Assembly (NCBI GenBank): GCA_947503305.1
Contig: CANNDF010000004.1
Location: 411,986-475,985, forward strand
Length of the DNA stretch: 64,000 nucleotides
Source: an uncultured Dokdonia sp.
Lineage (GTDB): Bacteria > Bacteroidota > Bacteroidia > Flavobacteriales > Flavobacteriaceae
Reading direction: 5' to 3'
The position numbers and the translations under genes were made by a program. The notes under the pieces were generated by a model that worked only from the letters and a program-made list of their open reading frames with translations, did no database searches and was not told the origin of the DNA. Position 1 is the stretch's first letter, and each line of letters starts with the position of its first letter. Of this stretch, positions 14,977 through 23,434 are shown piece after piece.

Positions 14977-16125
14977 ATGAAACACAAAATAGATATATCC
15001 CATAAAGCGCTTAACCTAGTTGGGTTTATAGCAATTATTGCCATATTGTTTTTTTTAAAACCTTATATAGTACCTATCCTAATTGCTATTATTCTTAGTG
15101 TAATGATTTTTCCGCTTCAGTTATTTTTGGAAAAAAAATTACGTTGTAGTAGGTTATTTGCAACGTCAACAACAATTACGATCCTTTTAATAAGTGTAGG
15201 AACCTTGGTTTTTTTAGTAATGTATGAGCTGCAAAGTTTTGTAAATAATGGAGAAGATTATACGCAACGAATTTCTGAAGCATACACAAGTATAGCTCAT
15301 TCTGTAGAGAGTGCTTTTGGAATACCTAAAAAAGAACTTATCCCTAATGAGAAGCTACCTATCGAAGAACTTGTAAAAGGTAATTTCGAGAAAATTGGGA
15401 CATTTTTATCAGAATCGGGAAGTGTAGTAAGTGATCTTATCTTGATACCTATTTACTGTTTTTTCTTTCTATACTACCGTTCATTTTTTAGAGTCTTCGC
15501 ATACAAAGTATTTAAATCACAAACTAAATCATTCATTAATAAGCTAATAAAGAAGGTCTTTATTCTGCAACAAAACTATCTTAATGGTCTTTTAAAAGTA
15601 ATTATTATTGTTGGGATTCTTAATACCATAGGACTACTAGCTCTAGGAATAGAGAATGCGGTCTTTTTTGGTTTTTTTGCAGCTATCTTATTGCTTATTC
15701 CATACATAGGAGTACTTATAGGGGCATTATTACCAACAGTGATGGCACTTGCAACAAAAGATAGTTACTGGTATGCTGTAGGTGTCATTATTGTATTCGG
15801 TGTCATACAGTTTTTTGAAGGAAATTTTATCACCCCAAAAATAACTGGATCTAAAGTAAGTGTAAATGCATTTGTAGCCATTTCTTCACTCATCTTATTT
15901 GCAATGTTATGGGGTGTTACAGGAATGATTCTAGCACTACCTATAACAGCAACACTAAAAGTTATTTTTGACCATACACCAGGTTATGAAGCTTATGGTT
16001 TTTTAATAGGAGAACCAGTAGATAGGCAACTGGAAAGTACACGAAGGTTTAGATTAAAAAAGTGGAAAAAAATAAGAAAGCAGAAGAAGTCAGGAAACAA
16101 GAGACTTACGCAAGGGGTGAGTTAA
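14977..16125 (+). CDS. AI-2E family (PerM/TqsA-type) membrane transporter
   Basis: The 382-residue inner-membrane protein has an N-terminal pair of helices (IAIIAILFFLKPYIVPILIAIILSVMIFPL), a soluble loop, and a C-terminal bundle. The bundle contains the family hallmark LIPYIGVLIGALLPTVMAL near residue 248 and EGNFITPKITGSKVSVNAFV near 288, where N-P-I/K-G-x-x-v-x-l-hP is usual. The family exports diverse small molecules, including AI-2, and some members are Na+/H+ antiporters; the substrate is not predictable. It is transcribed from its own GTAACA-type promoter and ends with a basic tail. Confidence 0.85.
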   Translation: MKHKIDISHKALNLVGFIAIIAILFFLKPYIVPILIAIILSVMIFPLQLFLEKKLRCSRLFATSTTITILLISVGTLVFLVMYELQSFVNNGEDYTQRISEAYTSIAHSVESAFGIPKKELIPNEKLPIEELVKGNFEKIGTFLSESGSVVSDLILIPIYCFFFLYYRSFFRVFAYKVFKSQTKSFINKLIKKVFILQQNYLNGLLKVIIIVGILNTIGLLALGIENAVFFGFFAAILLLIPYIGVLIGALLPTVMALATKDSYWYAVGVIIVFGVIQFFEGNFITPKITGSKVSVNAFVAISSLILFAMLWGVTGMILALPITATLKVIFDHTPGYEAYGFLIGEPVDRQLESTRRFRLKKWKKIRKQKKSGNKRLTQGVS

Positions 16126-16190
16126 AAACACTAATTTAAGAGTAACTTACTGCTCCCATTTAGCTACCTTTAAGGCAATAAAAAGATGAA

Positions 16191-16754
16191 ATGAACATAT
16201 TTGTAAAATTCGATTTTAATGCGGTTTGTGAGCAAATTCTCCGAGAAAAGTTAGAGCAATTAGGAGTGCCTTACAGCATCGTTGGTTTTGGAGAAGTTTC
16301 TTTTTCCAAAAAACTATCCGATGAAAAACGTAACGAATTTGAAGTAGCACTTGCTGCTTATGGCATTGAAATAGTAGAAGATCAAAAAAGCATATTAGTA
16401 CAAAAAATCAAGGATGCCATTATAGAAATGATCTCTGCAGACGAGGGTGAAATTAACGTAAAAAGTTCAGTTTATCTGGCAGATAAACTAGAGCATAGCT
16501 ATGGATACCTCTCTAATTTATTTTCTGAAGTCACCTATACATCCATAGAAAATTTCATCATTATTCAAAAAATCGAGTACGCTAAACGACTTATTATAAA
16601 AAGCGATATGACCCTTACAGAAATTGCCTTTAAATTAAGCTATTCTAGTGTTGCTCATTTAAGTACTCAATTTAAAAATACAACAGGTATCACGCCTTCT
16701 GCCTTTCAGCGTATTATAGAAAAACGAAGAGCATTATCTGATCTCAATAACTAG
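16191..16754 (+). CDS. AraC-type regulator with short N-terminal domain
   Basis: A 187-residue protein. Residues 1-75 form a small alpha/beta domain (MNIFVKFDFNAVCEQILREK), a ferredoxin-like form seen in Bacteroidota regulators. Residues 80-185 form an AraC DNA-binding domain (YLADKLEHSYGYLSNLFSEV and FKLSYSSVAHLSTQFKNTTGITPSAFQ). It is followed at 18 bp by a response regulator and then a sensor kinase, so the three probably form one signalling operon. It is a good candidate for the regulator of the island's stress promoters, though that is inference. Confidence 0.8.
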   Translation: MNIFVKFDFNAVCEQILREKLEQLGVPYSIVGFGEVSFSKKLSDEKRNEFEVALAAYGIEIVEDQKSILVQKIKDAIIEMISADEGEINVKSSVYLADKLEHSYGYLSNLFSEVTYTSIENFIIIQKIEYAKRLIIKSDMTLTEIAFKLSYSSVAHLSTQFKNTTGITPSAFQRIIEKRRALSDLNN

Positions 16755-16772
16755 CCAATACCCTATCCTAAA

Positions 16773-17219
16773 ATGAATACAGACTACATACATATAATAC
16801 TTGCCGATGATGATGAAGACGATCGCTTATTCTTTACAGATGCCTTTGATGAACTCAAAATTAACACTAAGGTACAAACGTATAATGACGGTGTTGAACT
16901 TATGGATTATTTAAATGCTCCAGACTCAGTCTTACCGCAAGTACTGTTTTTAGATTTAAATATGCCTAGAAAATCTGGTATGGAATGCTTAGAGGAAATA
17001 AAAGCAGATACAAGATTTAAAGATATTGCCATTGCCATTTACTCCACCTCTGCTTCTGAAGAGGATATAGAAAATACCTTTGTGCAAGGAGCCAATATTT
17101 ATATTAAGAAGCCAAGTGATTTTAAGAAATTAAAAAAAGCACTTTCGCAAGTGGTTACAATTAACTGGCAGTATCACACTAACGGTTTAAACAAAGATAA
17201 TTTTCTTTTAAGACTTTAA
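16773..17219 (+). CDS. Single-domain response regulator
   Basis: The 148-residue receiver domain has an acidic pocket (LADDDEDDRLFF), phospho-acceptor Asp in VLFLDLNMPRKSG near residue 66, a conserved Ser/Thr in AIYSTSA, and Lys in IYIKKPSD. There is no output domain, so it acts by protein contact (CheY- or Rcp1-like). It ends 1 bp before the kinase gene; the adjacent CHASE3 kinase is the likely phosphodonor. Confidence 0.9.
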   Translation: MNTDYIHIILADDDEDDRLFFTDAFDELKINTKVQTYNDGVELMDYLNAPDSVLPQVLFLDLNMPRKSGMECLEEIKADTRFKDIAIAIYSTSASEEDIENTFVQGANIYIKKPSDFKKLKKALSQVVTINWQYHTNGLNKDNFLLRL

Positions 17220-17220
17220 T

Positions 17221-19014
17221 ATGCCATTAAAATCCCTGTATAATTCAAATGTTTTTTTAAAAAGTGTATTTGCAATATGTTTATTTCTAATTCTGTTTAT
17301 CACAGGAGTTAGTTACAAACAGATACAGGATCTTTCGTTTTCTTCTAGTCAAGTAGTACAAACCTACAAGGTAAATGTAGAGCTGGAACAGATTATATCA
17401 TATTTAAAAGATGCAGAAACAGGGCAACGCGGTTTTATTATCACCAATGATTCTGTTTATCTAGAACCTTATCTCGCAAGTAGGGAAAAGATCAATAACT
17501 CACTTGCCACGCTTAAAGAACTTACTAAGCAAAGTGATAAACAGCAAGAAAATCTCAAAAACCTAAATGTAAGTATAGAAGAACGTCTAGAAAATTTTGC
17601 AGCAACTTATGCTTCTTATGTTAAAAGGGATATGGATACACCTGAATTTAAAGGCCTATTTCTTGCCGGTAAGACAACTATGGATTCCATTCGTTCTCAA
17701 GTAAGTAATATGATTGTATTAGAAGGCCAAAAGTTAGAAAATAGGCGTGATACTTATAAAGATGATGTGCGATTCACCCCTATCTTTCTATTTGTTTTGG
17801 TTTTGCTCACACTAGTTTTATTAGTTATTTCTTATGCAAAAATTCAGTCGGATGTTAAAAAACTAAAACGAGCAAATGCCAAACTAGAGGTATTCAAAGA
17901 ATCTACCAATAAATCAGAAATTATCGCCAAACACGGAAACTGGATATGGCATATCGAGGATGATTATTTTGAATATTCGGATAATATGTTTAGACTCTTA
18001 GGAGAAGAGCCGCAGTCCTTCGAATCTACTATTGAGAATTTTATGCAGTTCGTCCATCCAGACGATTTAGAAAAGTTATCTGCACAAGTTGAACAAATGA
18101 TGGTAGATGAAGATTTACCATTTATAAACTATAGGATTATCCGTAAAAGTGGAGAGATGCGCTACTTCAAAGCACGTGGTCAAAAAGTAAGTGGAACTGA
18201 TTTCAAAAAGAAGCTCATTGGTACTACACACGATATCACAGACGAGGTTGAGAATTTATTAAAACTTGAAGAGCGCAACTTTGAGCTAGAACGAAATAAC
18301 GAGGAACTATCTGCGTTTAACCACGTTGCAAGTCACGATTTACAAGAACCACTTCGTAAAATACAAACGTTCCTTTCTCGATTAGAGGACAAGGAAAAAA
18401 ATAATCTTTCTGATTCAGGAAAACAATATGTAGAACGTATTGTAAGCGCTGCCACTAGAATGCGATTACTCATTGATGATTTATTACAATTCTCTCGCAC
18501 AAATAAATCAGACCAGATATTTGAAGCATCTAATCTTAATCATCTTTTAGAAGAGGCAAAACTAGATATATCAGAAAAAATAGAGGCAAAAAAAGCAATT
18601 ATTAATGCCGAAGTGCTTCCAGAAGGTTGTGTAATACCTTTTCAGATACAACAGCTTTTTACAAATATTCTGGGTAATGCGCTCAAATATGCTAAAGAAG
18701 ATGTCGCTCCTATCATTGATGTGTCTTACGCCAAGATAAAAGCGAAAGACGACACACGCTTAGACAGCCAAAAAGCAGATTATTACCACCGTGTCGTTTT
18801 CAAGGACAACGGAATAGGGTTTGAGCAGGAATATGCCGAAAAAATATTTGAACTCTTTAATCGTCTACACAACCGGGAGTCTTATTCGGGGACGGGTATT
18901 GGTCTGGCCATTTGCAAAAAAATAGTTGAGAATCATAAGGGGTATATTTTTGCCTCTGGAATGCCTAATGAGGGTGCTGTCTTTAGCATATTTTTCCCAA
19001 TAGACGAAAAGTAG
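17221..19014 (+). CDS. CHASE3-PAS sensor histidine kinase
   Basis: The 597-residue membrane kinase has a helix near residues 12-32 and a CHASE3-type periplasmic helical sensor (EQIISYLKDAETGQRGFIITND). A second membrane helix (FLFVLVLLTLVLLVISY, near 195) is followed by a PAS_3 fold (WIWHIEDDYFEYSDNMFRLLGEEP). The HisKA box FNHVASHDLQEPLRKI has His near residue 380, and the HATPase has NILGNALKYAKE, FKDNGIGF and GTGIGLAICKKIV. The architecture matches phytochrome-like and stress kinases that pair with Rcp1-type regulators. It is translationally coupled to the receiver gene. Confidence 0.9.
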   Translation: MPLKSLYNSNVFLKSVFAICLFLILFITGVSYKQIQDLSFSSSQVVQTYKVNVELEQIISYLKDAETGQRGFIITNDSVYLEPYLASREKINNSLATLKELTKQSDKQQENLKNLNVSIEERLENFAATYASYVKRDMDTPEFKGLFLAGKTTMDSIRSQVSNMIVLEGQKLENRRDTYKDDVRFTPIFLFVLVLLTLVLLVISYAKIQSDVKKLKRANAKLEVFKESTNKSEIIAKHGNWIWHIEDDYFEYSDNMFRLLGEEPQSFESTIENFMQFVHPDDLEKLSAQVEQMMVDEDLPFINYRIIRKSGEMRYFKARGQKVSGTDFKKKLIGTTHDITDEVENLLKLEERNFELERNNEELSAFNHVASHDLQEPLRKIQTFLSRLEDKEKNNLSDSGKQYVERIVSAATRMRLLIDDLLQFSRTNKSDQIFEASNLNHLLEEAKLDISEKIEAKKAIINAEVLPEGCVIPFQIQQLFTNILGNALKYAKEDVAPIIDVSYAKIKAKDDTRLDSQKADYYHRVVFKDNGIGFEQEYAEKIFELFNRLHNRESYSGTGIGLAICKKIVENHKGYIFASGMPNEGAVFSIFFPIDEK

Positions 19015-19076
19015 ATACTTCTTCATAAAGAACGTAACTACCTTGCTTAACTCTTGATCTAGAATTTAAAGAATTC

Positions 19077-19090
19077 GCTTTCGCGAAAGC
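19077..19090. repeat. GCTTTCGCGAAAGC palindrome, copy 2
   Basis: A perfect copy in the 267-bp gap after the kinase gene. No clear terminator stem other than this palindrome is seen there. Confidence 0.8.
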
Positions 19091-19217
19091 GTACTTAGCT
19101 TCACACTTCCCTCTCCTACAATAGTGCTATTGTAGTAACACTTCGATAATTTTTTTGAACGCTGTAAGCTGATATCGCTGTATTTATGGGAATCCTATAA
19201 TGAATGGTGAAAATGAT

Positions 19218-19251
19218 GTAACACCAAAAGTCGGTGCTGGTTGCATCTTTG
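19218..19251 (+). promoter_or_regulatory. GTAACA-N22-type promoter for the DUF4142 operon
   Basis: GTAACA at 19218-19223, 22 bp, then TCTTTG at 19246-19251. It lies 31 bp upstream of the first gene of a seven-gene stress operon. Confidence 0.65.
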
Positions 19252-19281
19252 TACTGTAGTTAAATAACAAGAAATAGTACA

Positions 19282-19836
19282 ATGAAAAAGTCGGAACGAA
19301 ATTTCAGAATATACACACTCTTACTTACGGTAGGACTCTTCACATTGATTTCTTGTGATTTCGTATTTCAGTCTACTGAAAATGAGATTGAAGGGCAGAA
19401 TGAAAATATAGCGATGTATAAGGATGAAGCCAGGCTTTTAGTAGAAACCTCTGTTTTAAACTTGACCATTGTGAATTTAAGTAAGATGGAAAAGGAAAAC
19501 GGATTTAACCCTGAGGTAAAAGCGATGGCCGATACATTGAAAAAAGAACATATGAAAATTTCGGAGCATTTAGAAAAGGTAGCAGAAGATAAATTTATTT
19601 CGATACCTGATACGATCTATGATATGAGAATAGCTCCCATAGTAGATGCAGAGCAACCTATAAGTGATGAACTGTATTTAGAACAGGTTTCTTTACTATT
19701 AAAAGATCAAATTACATCTCTCGAACAATTGACGGAACGAACAACAGATAATGATTTTAGAGCAATTAGTATAGAAACAAAAGCTATAGTAGAAGATCAA
19801 TTAAAAAATGCTAGACGTCTTCTAGAAAGGCCATAA
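19282..19836 (+). CDS. DUF4142-like lipoprotein
   Basis: The 184-residue precursor has a lipoprotein-type signal (IYTLLLTVGLFTLISC, Cys25). The mature part is all helical (ARLLVETSVLNLTIVNLSKM, EVKAMADTLKKEHMKISEHLEKVA, EQVSLLLKDQITSLEQL), matching the ferritin-like DUF4142 four-helix bundle in pattern. Such proteins accompany stress islands but have no assigned activity. It is the first gene behind a GTAACA-type promoter. Confidence 0.7.
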   Translation: MKKSERNFRIYTLLLTVGLFTLISCDFVFQSTENEIEGQNENIAMYKDEARLLVETSVLNLTIVNLSKMEKENGFNPEVKAMADTLKKEHMKISEHLEKVAEDKFISIPDTIYDMRIAPIVDAEQPISDELYLEQVSLLLKDQITSLEQLTERTTDNDFRAISIETKAIVEDQLKNARRLLERP

Positions 19837-19888
19837 ATAGAGAAGCCGTAATGGCTTAATTTATAAGTAAGAATTTAAAAATAAAGCT

Positions 19889-20041
19889 ATGAGAAGTTTA
19901 TTGTATTTAATCGCAGTGATATTAGTAATAGGATGGGTATTAGGATTTTTTGTCTACAGTGTAGGTGGTCTTATCCATATTTTATTAGTAATCGCAGTGA
20001 TCGCAGTTTTGCTGCGAATCATTGGAGGAAAGGAAGTTTAA
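19889..20041 (+). CDS. lmo0937-family small membrane protein
   Basis: The 50-residue protein MRSLLYLIAVILVIGWVLGF, then FVYSVGGLIHILLVIAVIAV and a short basic end, has two membrane helices. The GWxLGFF turn and HILLVIAVI segment are the lmo0937 family pattern. It is stress-associated and of unknown mechanism. It ends 22 bp before the YtxH-type start. Confidence 0.85.
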   Translation: MRSLLYLIAVILVIGWVLGFFVYSVGGLIHILLVIAVIAVLLRIIGGKEV

Positions 20042-20063
20042 TTTTAAAAAAACACAAACAATT

Positions 20064-20342
20064 ATGAAAACAAGTAATGTAATAGTAACAACGTTAGGGG
20101 CATTAGCAGTCGGAGCAATCGCCGGAGTACTTTTTGCACCAGAAAAAGGATCAAAAACAAGAAAGAAAATAGCACGTAAGGCAGAAGATCTTAGTGATGA
20201 TTTTAAGGAAAGTATAGAAGATTTGACAACAACCATTTCAGAAAAGTATGATGTTGTTAAAGAAAAAAGCGCCGAACTTATTAAGAACGGAACCGAAAAG
20301 GCGACCGTGTTGAAAGAAGAATTAATCGCTAGTCAAAACTAA
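20064..20342 (+). CDS. YtxH-domain general stress protein
   Basis: From ATG 20064 the 92-residue protein begins with a single membrane helix containing ALAVGAIAGVLFAPEKGSKTRKK, the YtxH signature. A long charged amphipathic helix follows (EDLSDDFKESIEDL, KYDVVKEKSAELIKNGTEKA), similar to LEA/apolipoprotein-like stress proteins. B. subtilis YtxH belongs to a general stress operon. An in-frame start at 20022 exists but would overlap the upstream gene and add a non-signal leader. Confidence 0.85.
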   Translation: MKTSNVIVTTLGALAVGAIAGVLFAPEKGSKTRKKIARKAEDLSDDFKESIEDLTTTISEKYDVVKEKSAELIKNGTEKATVLKEELIASQN

Positions 20343-20355
20343 TCAGGATATTCCT

Positions 20356-20739
20356 ATGGACACAACAGCAACACATATAGAAGGGCTTTATGACAAAGCA
20401 AAAAAGTATACAGAAGATAGCATTGAGCTGTATAAACTCAATGCTATAGATAAAACTACGGTTATACTTTCTTCTCTAGCATCTCGTATTGCTCTTACTA
20501 TGGTTGTTGCATTGTTTACCCTATTTATAAACATAGGGGTAAGCCTATACATAGGAGAAATTTTAGGGTCTTCATATTTAGGCTTTTTAGTATTGTCTGG
20601 ATTTTACTTACTCGTTGGTATATGCATCTATTTTTTTAAGAGAGAATGGATAGAAATACCCATATCAAATTTGGTTATAAAAGCCTTGTTGAAATCAAAA
20701 ACAAGAGCTTCAAAAAATAGAGATGATGGAAAAGAGTAA
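20356..20739 (+). CDS. Holin-like (phage holin family) membrane protein
   Basis: The 127-residue protein has an N-terminal helix (YDKAKKYTEDSIELYKLNAIDK), two membrane helices (IALTMVVALFTLFINIGVSLYIG and FLVLSGFYLLVGICIYFF) and a basic tail. This matches the Actinobacterial holin-type family often found next to YtxH genes. In this setting it is a stress-envelope protein rather than a lysis protein. It lies 13 bp after the YtxH gene and overlaps the next by 17 bp. Confidence 0.75.
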   Translation: MDTTATHIEGLYDKAKKYTEDSIELYKLNAIDKTTVILSSLASRIALTMVVALFTLFINIGVSLYIGEILGSSYLGFLVLSGFYLLVGICIYFFKREWIEIPISNLVIKALLKSKTRASKNRDDGKE

Positions 20740-21061
20740 GAGCCCTACACAGCGCCTGGATGAGGCTATTTATAGTCTGGAAGCATCTAGAGCAAAGCAA
20801 AAAAAGGAATTACACACACAATGGAAACAAACTGTGGCAAGTGTAAGGCCGAGTAATCTGATTAACCAAGTTGTGCGAGATATTTCAAGCGCGCCAGAGA
20901 TCAAGGGGAATATTATGTCTCTTATAACAAGTCTTATAGGTGGTTATGCATCCAAAAAATTGATAGTAGGGGAAAGTAAATCAGTATTCAAAAAACTATT
21001 AGGATATATATTTCAGAATCAGATTACCCGATGGATATCAAATAAAATAAACACAAATTAA
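20723..21061 (+). CDS. Stress-operon protein of unknown function
   Basis: A 112-residue protein. The N-terminal half is a charged helix (RLDEAIYSLEASRAKQKKELHTQWKQ). The C-terminal half has a weakly hydrophobic, glycine-containing region (IMSLITSLIGGYASKKLIVGES) that may associate with the membrane. It overlaps the holin-like gene. The context matches the unnamed proteins that commonly follow YtxH/holin-like pairs in Bacteroidota. Confidence 0.7.
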   Translation: MMEKSKSPTQRLDEAIYSLEASRAKQKKELHTQWKQTVASVRPSNLINQVVRDISSAPEIKGNIMSLITSLIGGYASKKLIVGESKSVFKKLLGYIFQNQITRWISNKINTN

Positions 21062-21071
21062 AATATAGAAA

Positions 21072-21734
21072 ATGAAATTATTAAAATCAATATTGGCTAC
21101 TGGAGTGATTGCAATTTCACTCGTTGCTTGTCAAGAAAATCATAAAGAAATTGCTCAAAATAACGTAGACCAATATGTTGCCTATGTTGACTCAGTAGAG
21201 ACGGTTGCTGTAGCTTCAGCAGTAACAAATTGGAATGAAATCGAAGATGAGTTTAAAACTGCTAAAGATGATGTAGAAAATGCGGTTAAAGCACTCGATG
21301 AGAATACATTTCAAAAAGAAATAGATGAAGCGTCATTGGCTTATGAGCGATTTAAAATTCAAGTAATGAATGAAAAGGAACGTATGGCTGTAAATCAAAA
21401 ACGATTGAATTTTCAGCGTGCTTTAGTAGGTAATGCTTTTACCGGAACTGATATGAAATTTACTTGGATCAATAAAGACAACATTTTGAGTGTGTATCAA
21501 AATTTTGTGGACACTGTTTCAGAAAATAAAGATTCATATTCAAGAGAAGATTGGGATGAGATCAAATTATTATACGAGGCGATTGATTCAAGAAAAAATA
21601 CTGTTGAGAATGAAGGGTTATCAAGTAGCGACAATAGGAAAATTGCAGGACTTAAATTGAAATTTGCACCAATGTATACACTAAACAGAATGGGCGCCAA
21701 GTCTGAGGAAAATGCAAAGGCGAAAGAACAATAG
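21072..21734 (+). CDS. Helical lipoprotein (DUF6565-like)
   Basis: The 220-residue precursor has a lipobox (MKLLKSILATGVIAISLVAC, Cys20). The mature part is a helical bundle (NWNEIEDEFKTAKDDVENAVKAL, ISVYQNFVDTVSENKDSYSREDWDEI-type segments). I associate this with DUF6565-like stress lipoproteins, without certainty. It is sixth of seven same-strand genes and 10 bp after the previous stop. Confidence 0.6.
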   Translation: MKLLKSILATGVIAISLVACQENHKEIAQNNVDQYVAYVDSVETVAVASAVTNWNEIEDEFKTAKDDVENAVKALDENTFQKEIDEASLAYERFKIQVMNEKERMAVNQKRLNFQRALVGNAFTGTDMKFTWINKDNILSVYQNFVDTVSENKDSYSREDWDEIKLLYEAIDSRKNTVENEGLSSSDNRKIAGLKLKFAPMYTLNRMGAKSEENAKAKEQ

Positions 21735-21760
21735 TAAATTATAAATTTTTTAAAAAACAA

Positions 21761-22210
21761 ATGAATACAAATAAAAAAGGAATAGACGGATTACAAGAAT
21801 TATTGCAAAAAAATTATGATGCAGAAGATGGGTATAAACAAGTAATGCAAAAAACTGACAATGCCCCTTTAAAAAATTGGTTAAAAAATCAAGCAGCGCA
21901 GCGTAGTGCTTTTGCAACACAAATTGACAAAGAGCTGCGCGCCATCAATGAAACGCCAGCTGATAGCGGAACTGCACTTGCCGCAGCACACAGAGCGTGG
22001 ATTGATGTGAAAACGGCAGTAGCTTCAAATACAGATGAAGCTATCTTGGAAGAGTGTGTTCGTGGAGAAAAAGCGAGTGTAGCCGAATATGAAGCACAAA
22101 TAAAAACAGATAACTATACAGGAGAATTAAATTCTTTGTTAGTAGATCAATTGCATCAAATTAAATCGACGCTCAATCTAGCAACTTCATTAGAAGAATT
22201 AGCTGAGTAA
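21761..22210 (+). CDS. PA2169-family four-helix-bundle protein (DUF2383)
   Basis: The 149-residue ferritin-like bundle has GIDGLQELLQKNYDAEDGYKQ, then WLKNQAAQRSAFATQIDKEL, GTALAAAHRAWIDVK and ILEECVRGEKASVAEYE, the usual DUF2383/PA2169 pattern. Glu/His residues suggest possible di-metal binding, but no reaction is assigned. It ends the stress operon, followed by a terminator. Confidence 0.85.
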   Translation: MNTNKKGIDGLQELLQKNYDAEDGYKQVMQKTDNAPLKNWLKNQAAQRSAFATQIDKELRAINETPADSGTALAAAHRAWIDVKTAVASNTDEAILEECVRGEKASVAEYEAQIKTDNYTGELNSLLVDQLHQIKSTLNLATSLEELAE

Positions 22211-22228
22211 CATTAATATCTATTTTAG

Positions 22229-22269
22229 AAAAAGGTCAATAGAGTTCACAAACTATATTGATCTTTTTT
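22229..22269 (+). terminator. Rho-independent terminator
   Basis: AAGGTCAATAG and CTATATTGATCTT form a stem around a short loop, followed by a T-run. It lies between the convergent PA2169-type and corA genes. Confidence 0.7.
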
Positions 22270-22274
22270 TGTGA

Positions 22275-23330
22275 TTAAAACCATTTCTTTTTCTTGAAGT
22301 AAATCACCATTCCAATAAAAATAACAAACATTACTCCTAACAGGATGAAATAACCATTTTCCACTTTAAGTTCCGGAATGTATTCAAAATTCATCCCATA
22401 GATACCAGCAAGAAAAGTAAGTGGAATGAATATGACAGATATAAGCGTCAGCAACTGCATTACTTTATTCATTTTGAAACTCACCTCAGAGATAAACAAA
22501 TCTTGAAGTCCATTAAGAATATCTCGGTAGCCGTCTATGGTGTCCATTACCTGTATGGTGTGCTCATAGAGGTCTCTTATATAAACTATACTAGTGTCTT
22601 GAATAAAATTACTTTCTGATTTTGAAAATTTACTTATGGCCTCTCTTAGTGGTGCCACAGATTTACGCAAGACTAGAAGTTCTTTTTTCAAAGAATGTAT
22701 ACTGTTCTTATCCTCAATATCCTGTATCTCTAGCATTCGCTCCTCCAGACTTTCGATATGTTCTTCCATTTGTTCAAGAACGATGTAGTAGTTGTCTACT
22801 AATACATCTATGAGCGCATAAGCTAGATAGTCTGCACCTCGTTGTCGTATTCTTCCACTACTCGAATTTATACGCTTTCTTACTTGAAAAAATAAGTCAC
22901 TTTCGGTTTCTTGAAAAGTGGTAATTAAACCATCATTAAAGTAAATGGCAACGTGCTCCTTCTTTATTTTTTGAGTGATTTTATCAAAGGTAATGGCGCG
23001 CATCGTAATAAAGTTGCCCCCTTCATATTCCTCAAATTTTGGTCTTTGGTATGTATCTGCAATACCCTCTAAGATTAAGGGGTGCTTCTTAAATTTTTCG
23101 CCTAATTGGCCAATTAAATCGGTATTATGCATACCTCGTATGTCATACCAATTTATTAGTCCTTTCTTAGGATTAGGTATGCTATCATAATTATTACTAT
23201 CAAAAACTTCGTCTGCGCAACGTTCCCCATTGTAAGAGAGATAGTGCACAAATACATTATCTACTTTCTTATTTCCTGTAAATATTATAGAACCTGGAGG
23301 TAATCCTGCTTTATCCGTATGTTTACTCAT
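22275..23330 (-). CDS. corA: CorA-family magnesium/cobalt channel
   Basis: The 351-residue protein has the CorA layout: an N-terminal soluble alpha/beta funnel with long helices (YYIVLEQMEEHIESLEERMLE, HSLKKELLVLRKSVAPLREAI) and two C-terminal membrane helices. The first helix ends in the selectivity motif YGMNF near residue 313, and the extreme C-terminus is basic (KKKKWF). It pentamerises in the inner membrane to pass Mg2+ or other divalent cations. It lies on the minus strand after mscS with a terminator between. Confidence 0.92.
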   Translation of the reverse strand: MSKHTDKAGLPPGSIIFTGNKKVDNVFVHYLSYNGERCADEVFDSNNYDSIPNPKKGLINWYDIRGMHNTDLIGQLGEKFKKHPLILEGIADTYQRPKFEEYEGGNFITMRAITFDKITQKIKKEHVAIYFNDGLITTFQETESDLFFQVRKRINSSSGRIRQRGADYLAYALIDVLVDNYYIVLEQMEEHIESLEERMLEIQDIEDKNSIHSLKKELLVLRKSVAPLREAISKFSKSESNFIQDTSIVYIRDLYEHTIQVMDTIDGYRDILNGLQDLFISEVSFKMNKVMQLLTLISVIFIPLTFLAGIYGMNFEYIPELKVENGYFILLGVMFVIFIGMVIYFKKKKWF

Positions 23331-23387
23331 TCCAAACTATTTTTCCTAAATATAGCAGGATTTAATTGCTTTAAAATAAATTAAAAC

Positions 23388-23412
23388 AAAAAGCCGCAAA
23401 TAATTGCGGCTA
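23388..23412 (-). terminator. Terminator of the mscS transcript
   Basis: On the minus strand GCCGCAAT, TATT, TGCGGC forms the stem and is followed by a T-run. It stands directly behind the mscS stop. Confidence 0.75.
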
Positions 23413-23434
23413 TTAGGTTTAAGATATTAATTTA

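Noticed and set aside
16142..16175. Sixth GTAACA-type promoter ahead of the AraC gene at 16191
   Set aside because: GTAACT followed by a TACCTTTA element is present but the spacing is about 3 bp shorter than the strict 22 bp of the other five.
20356..20739. Holin-like gene as evidence for a prophage
   Set aside because: No capsid, tail, terminase or lysin genes are present; this family commonly accompanies YtxH genes in stress operons.
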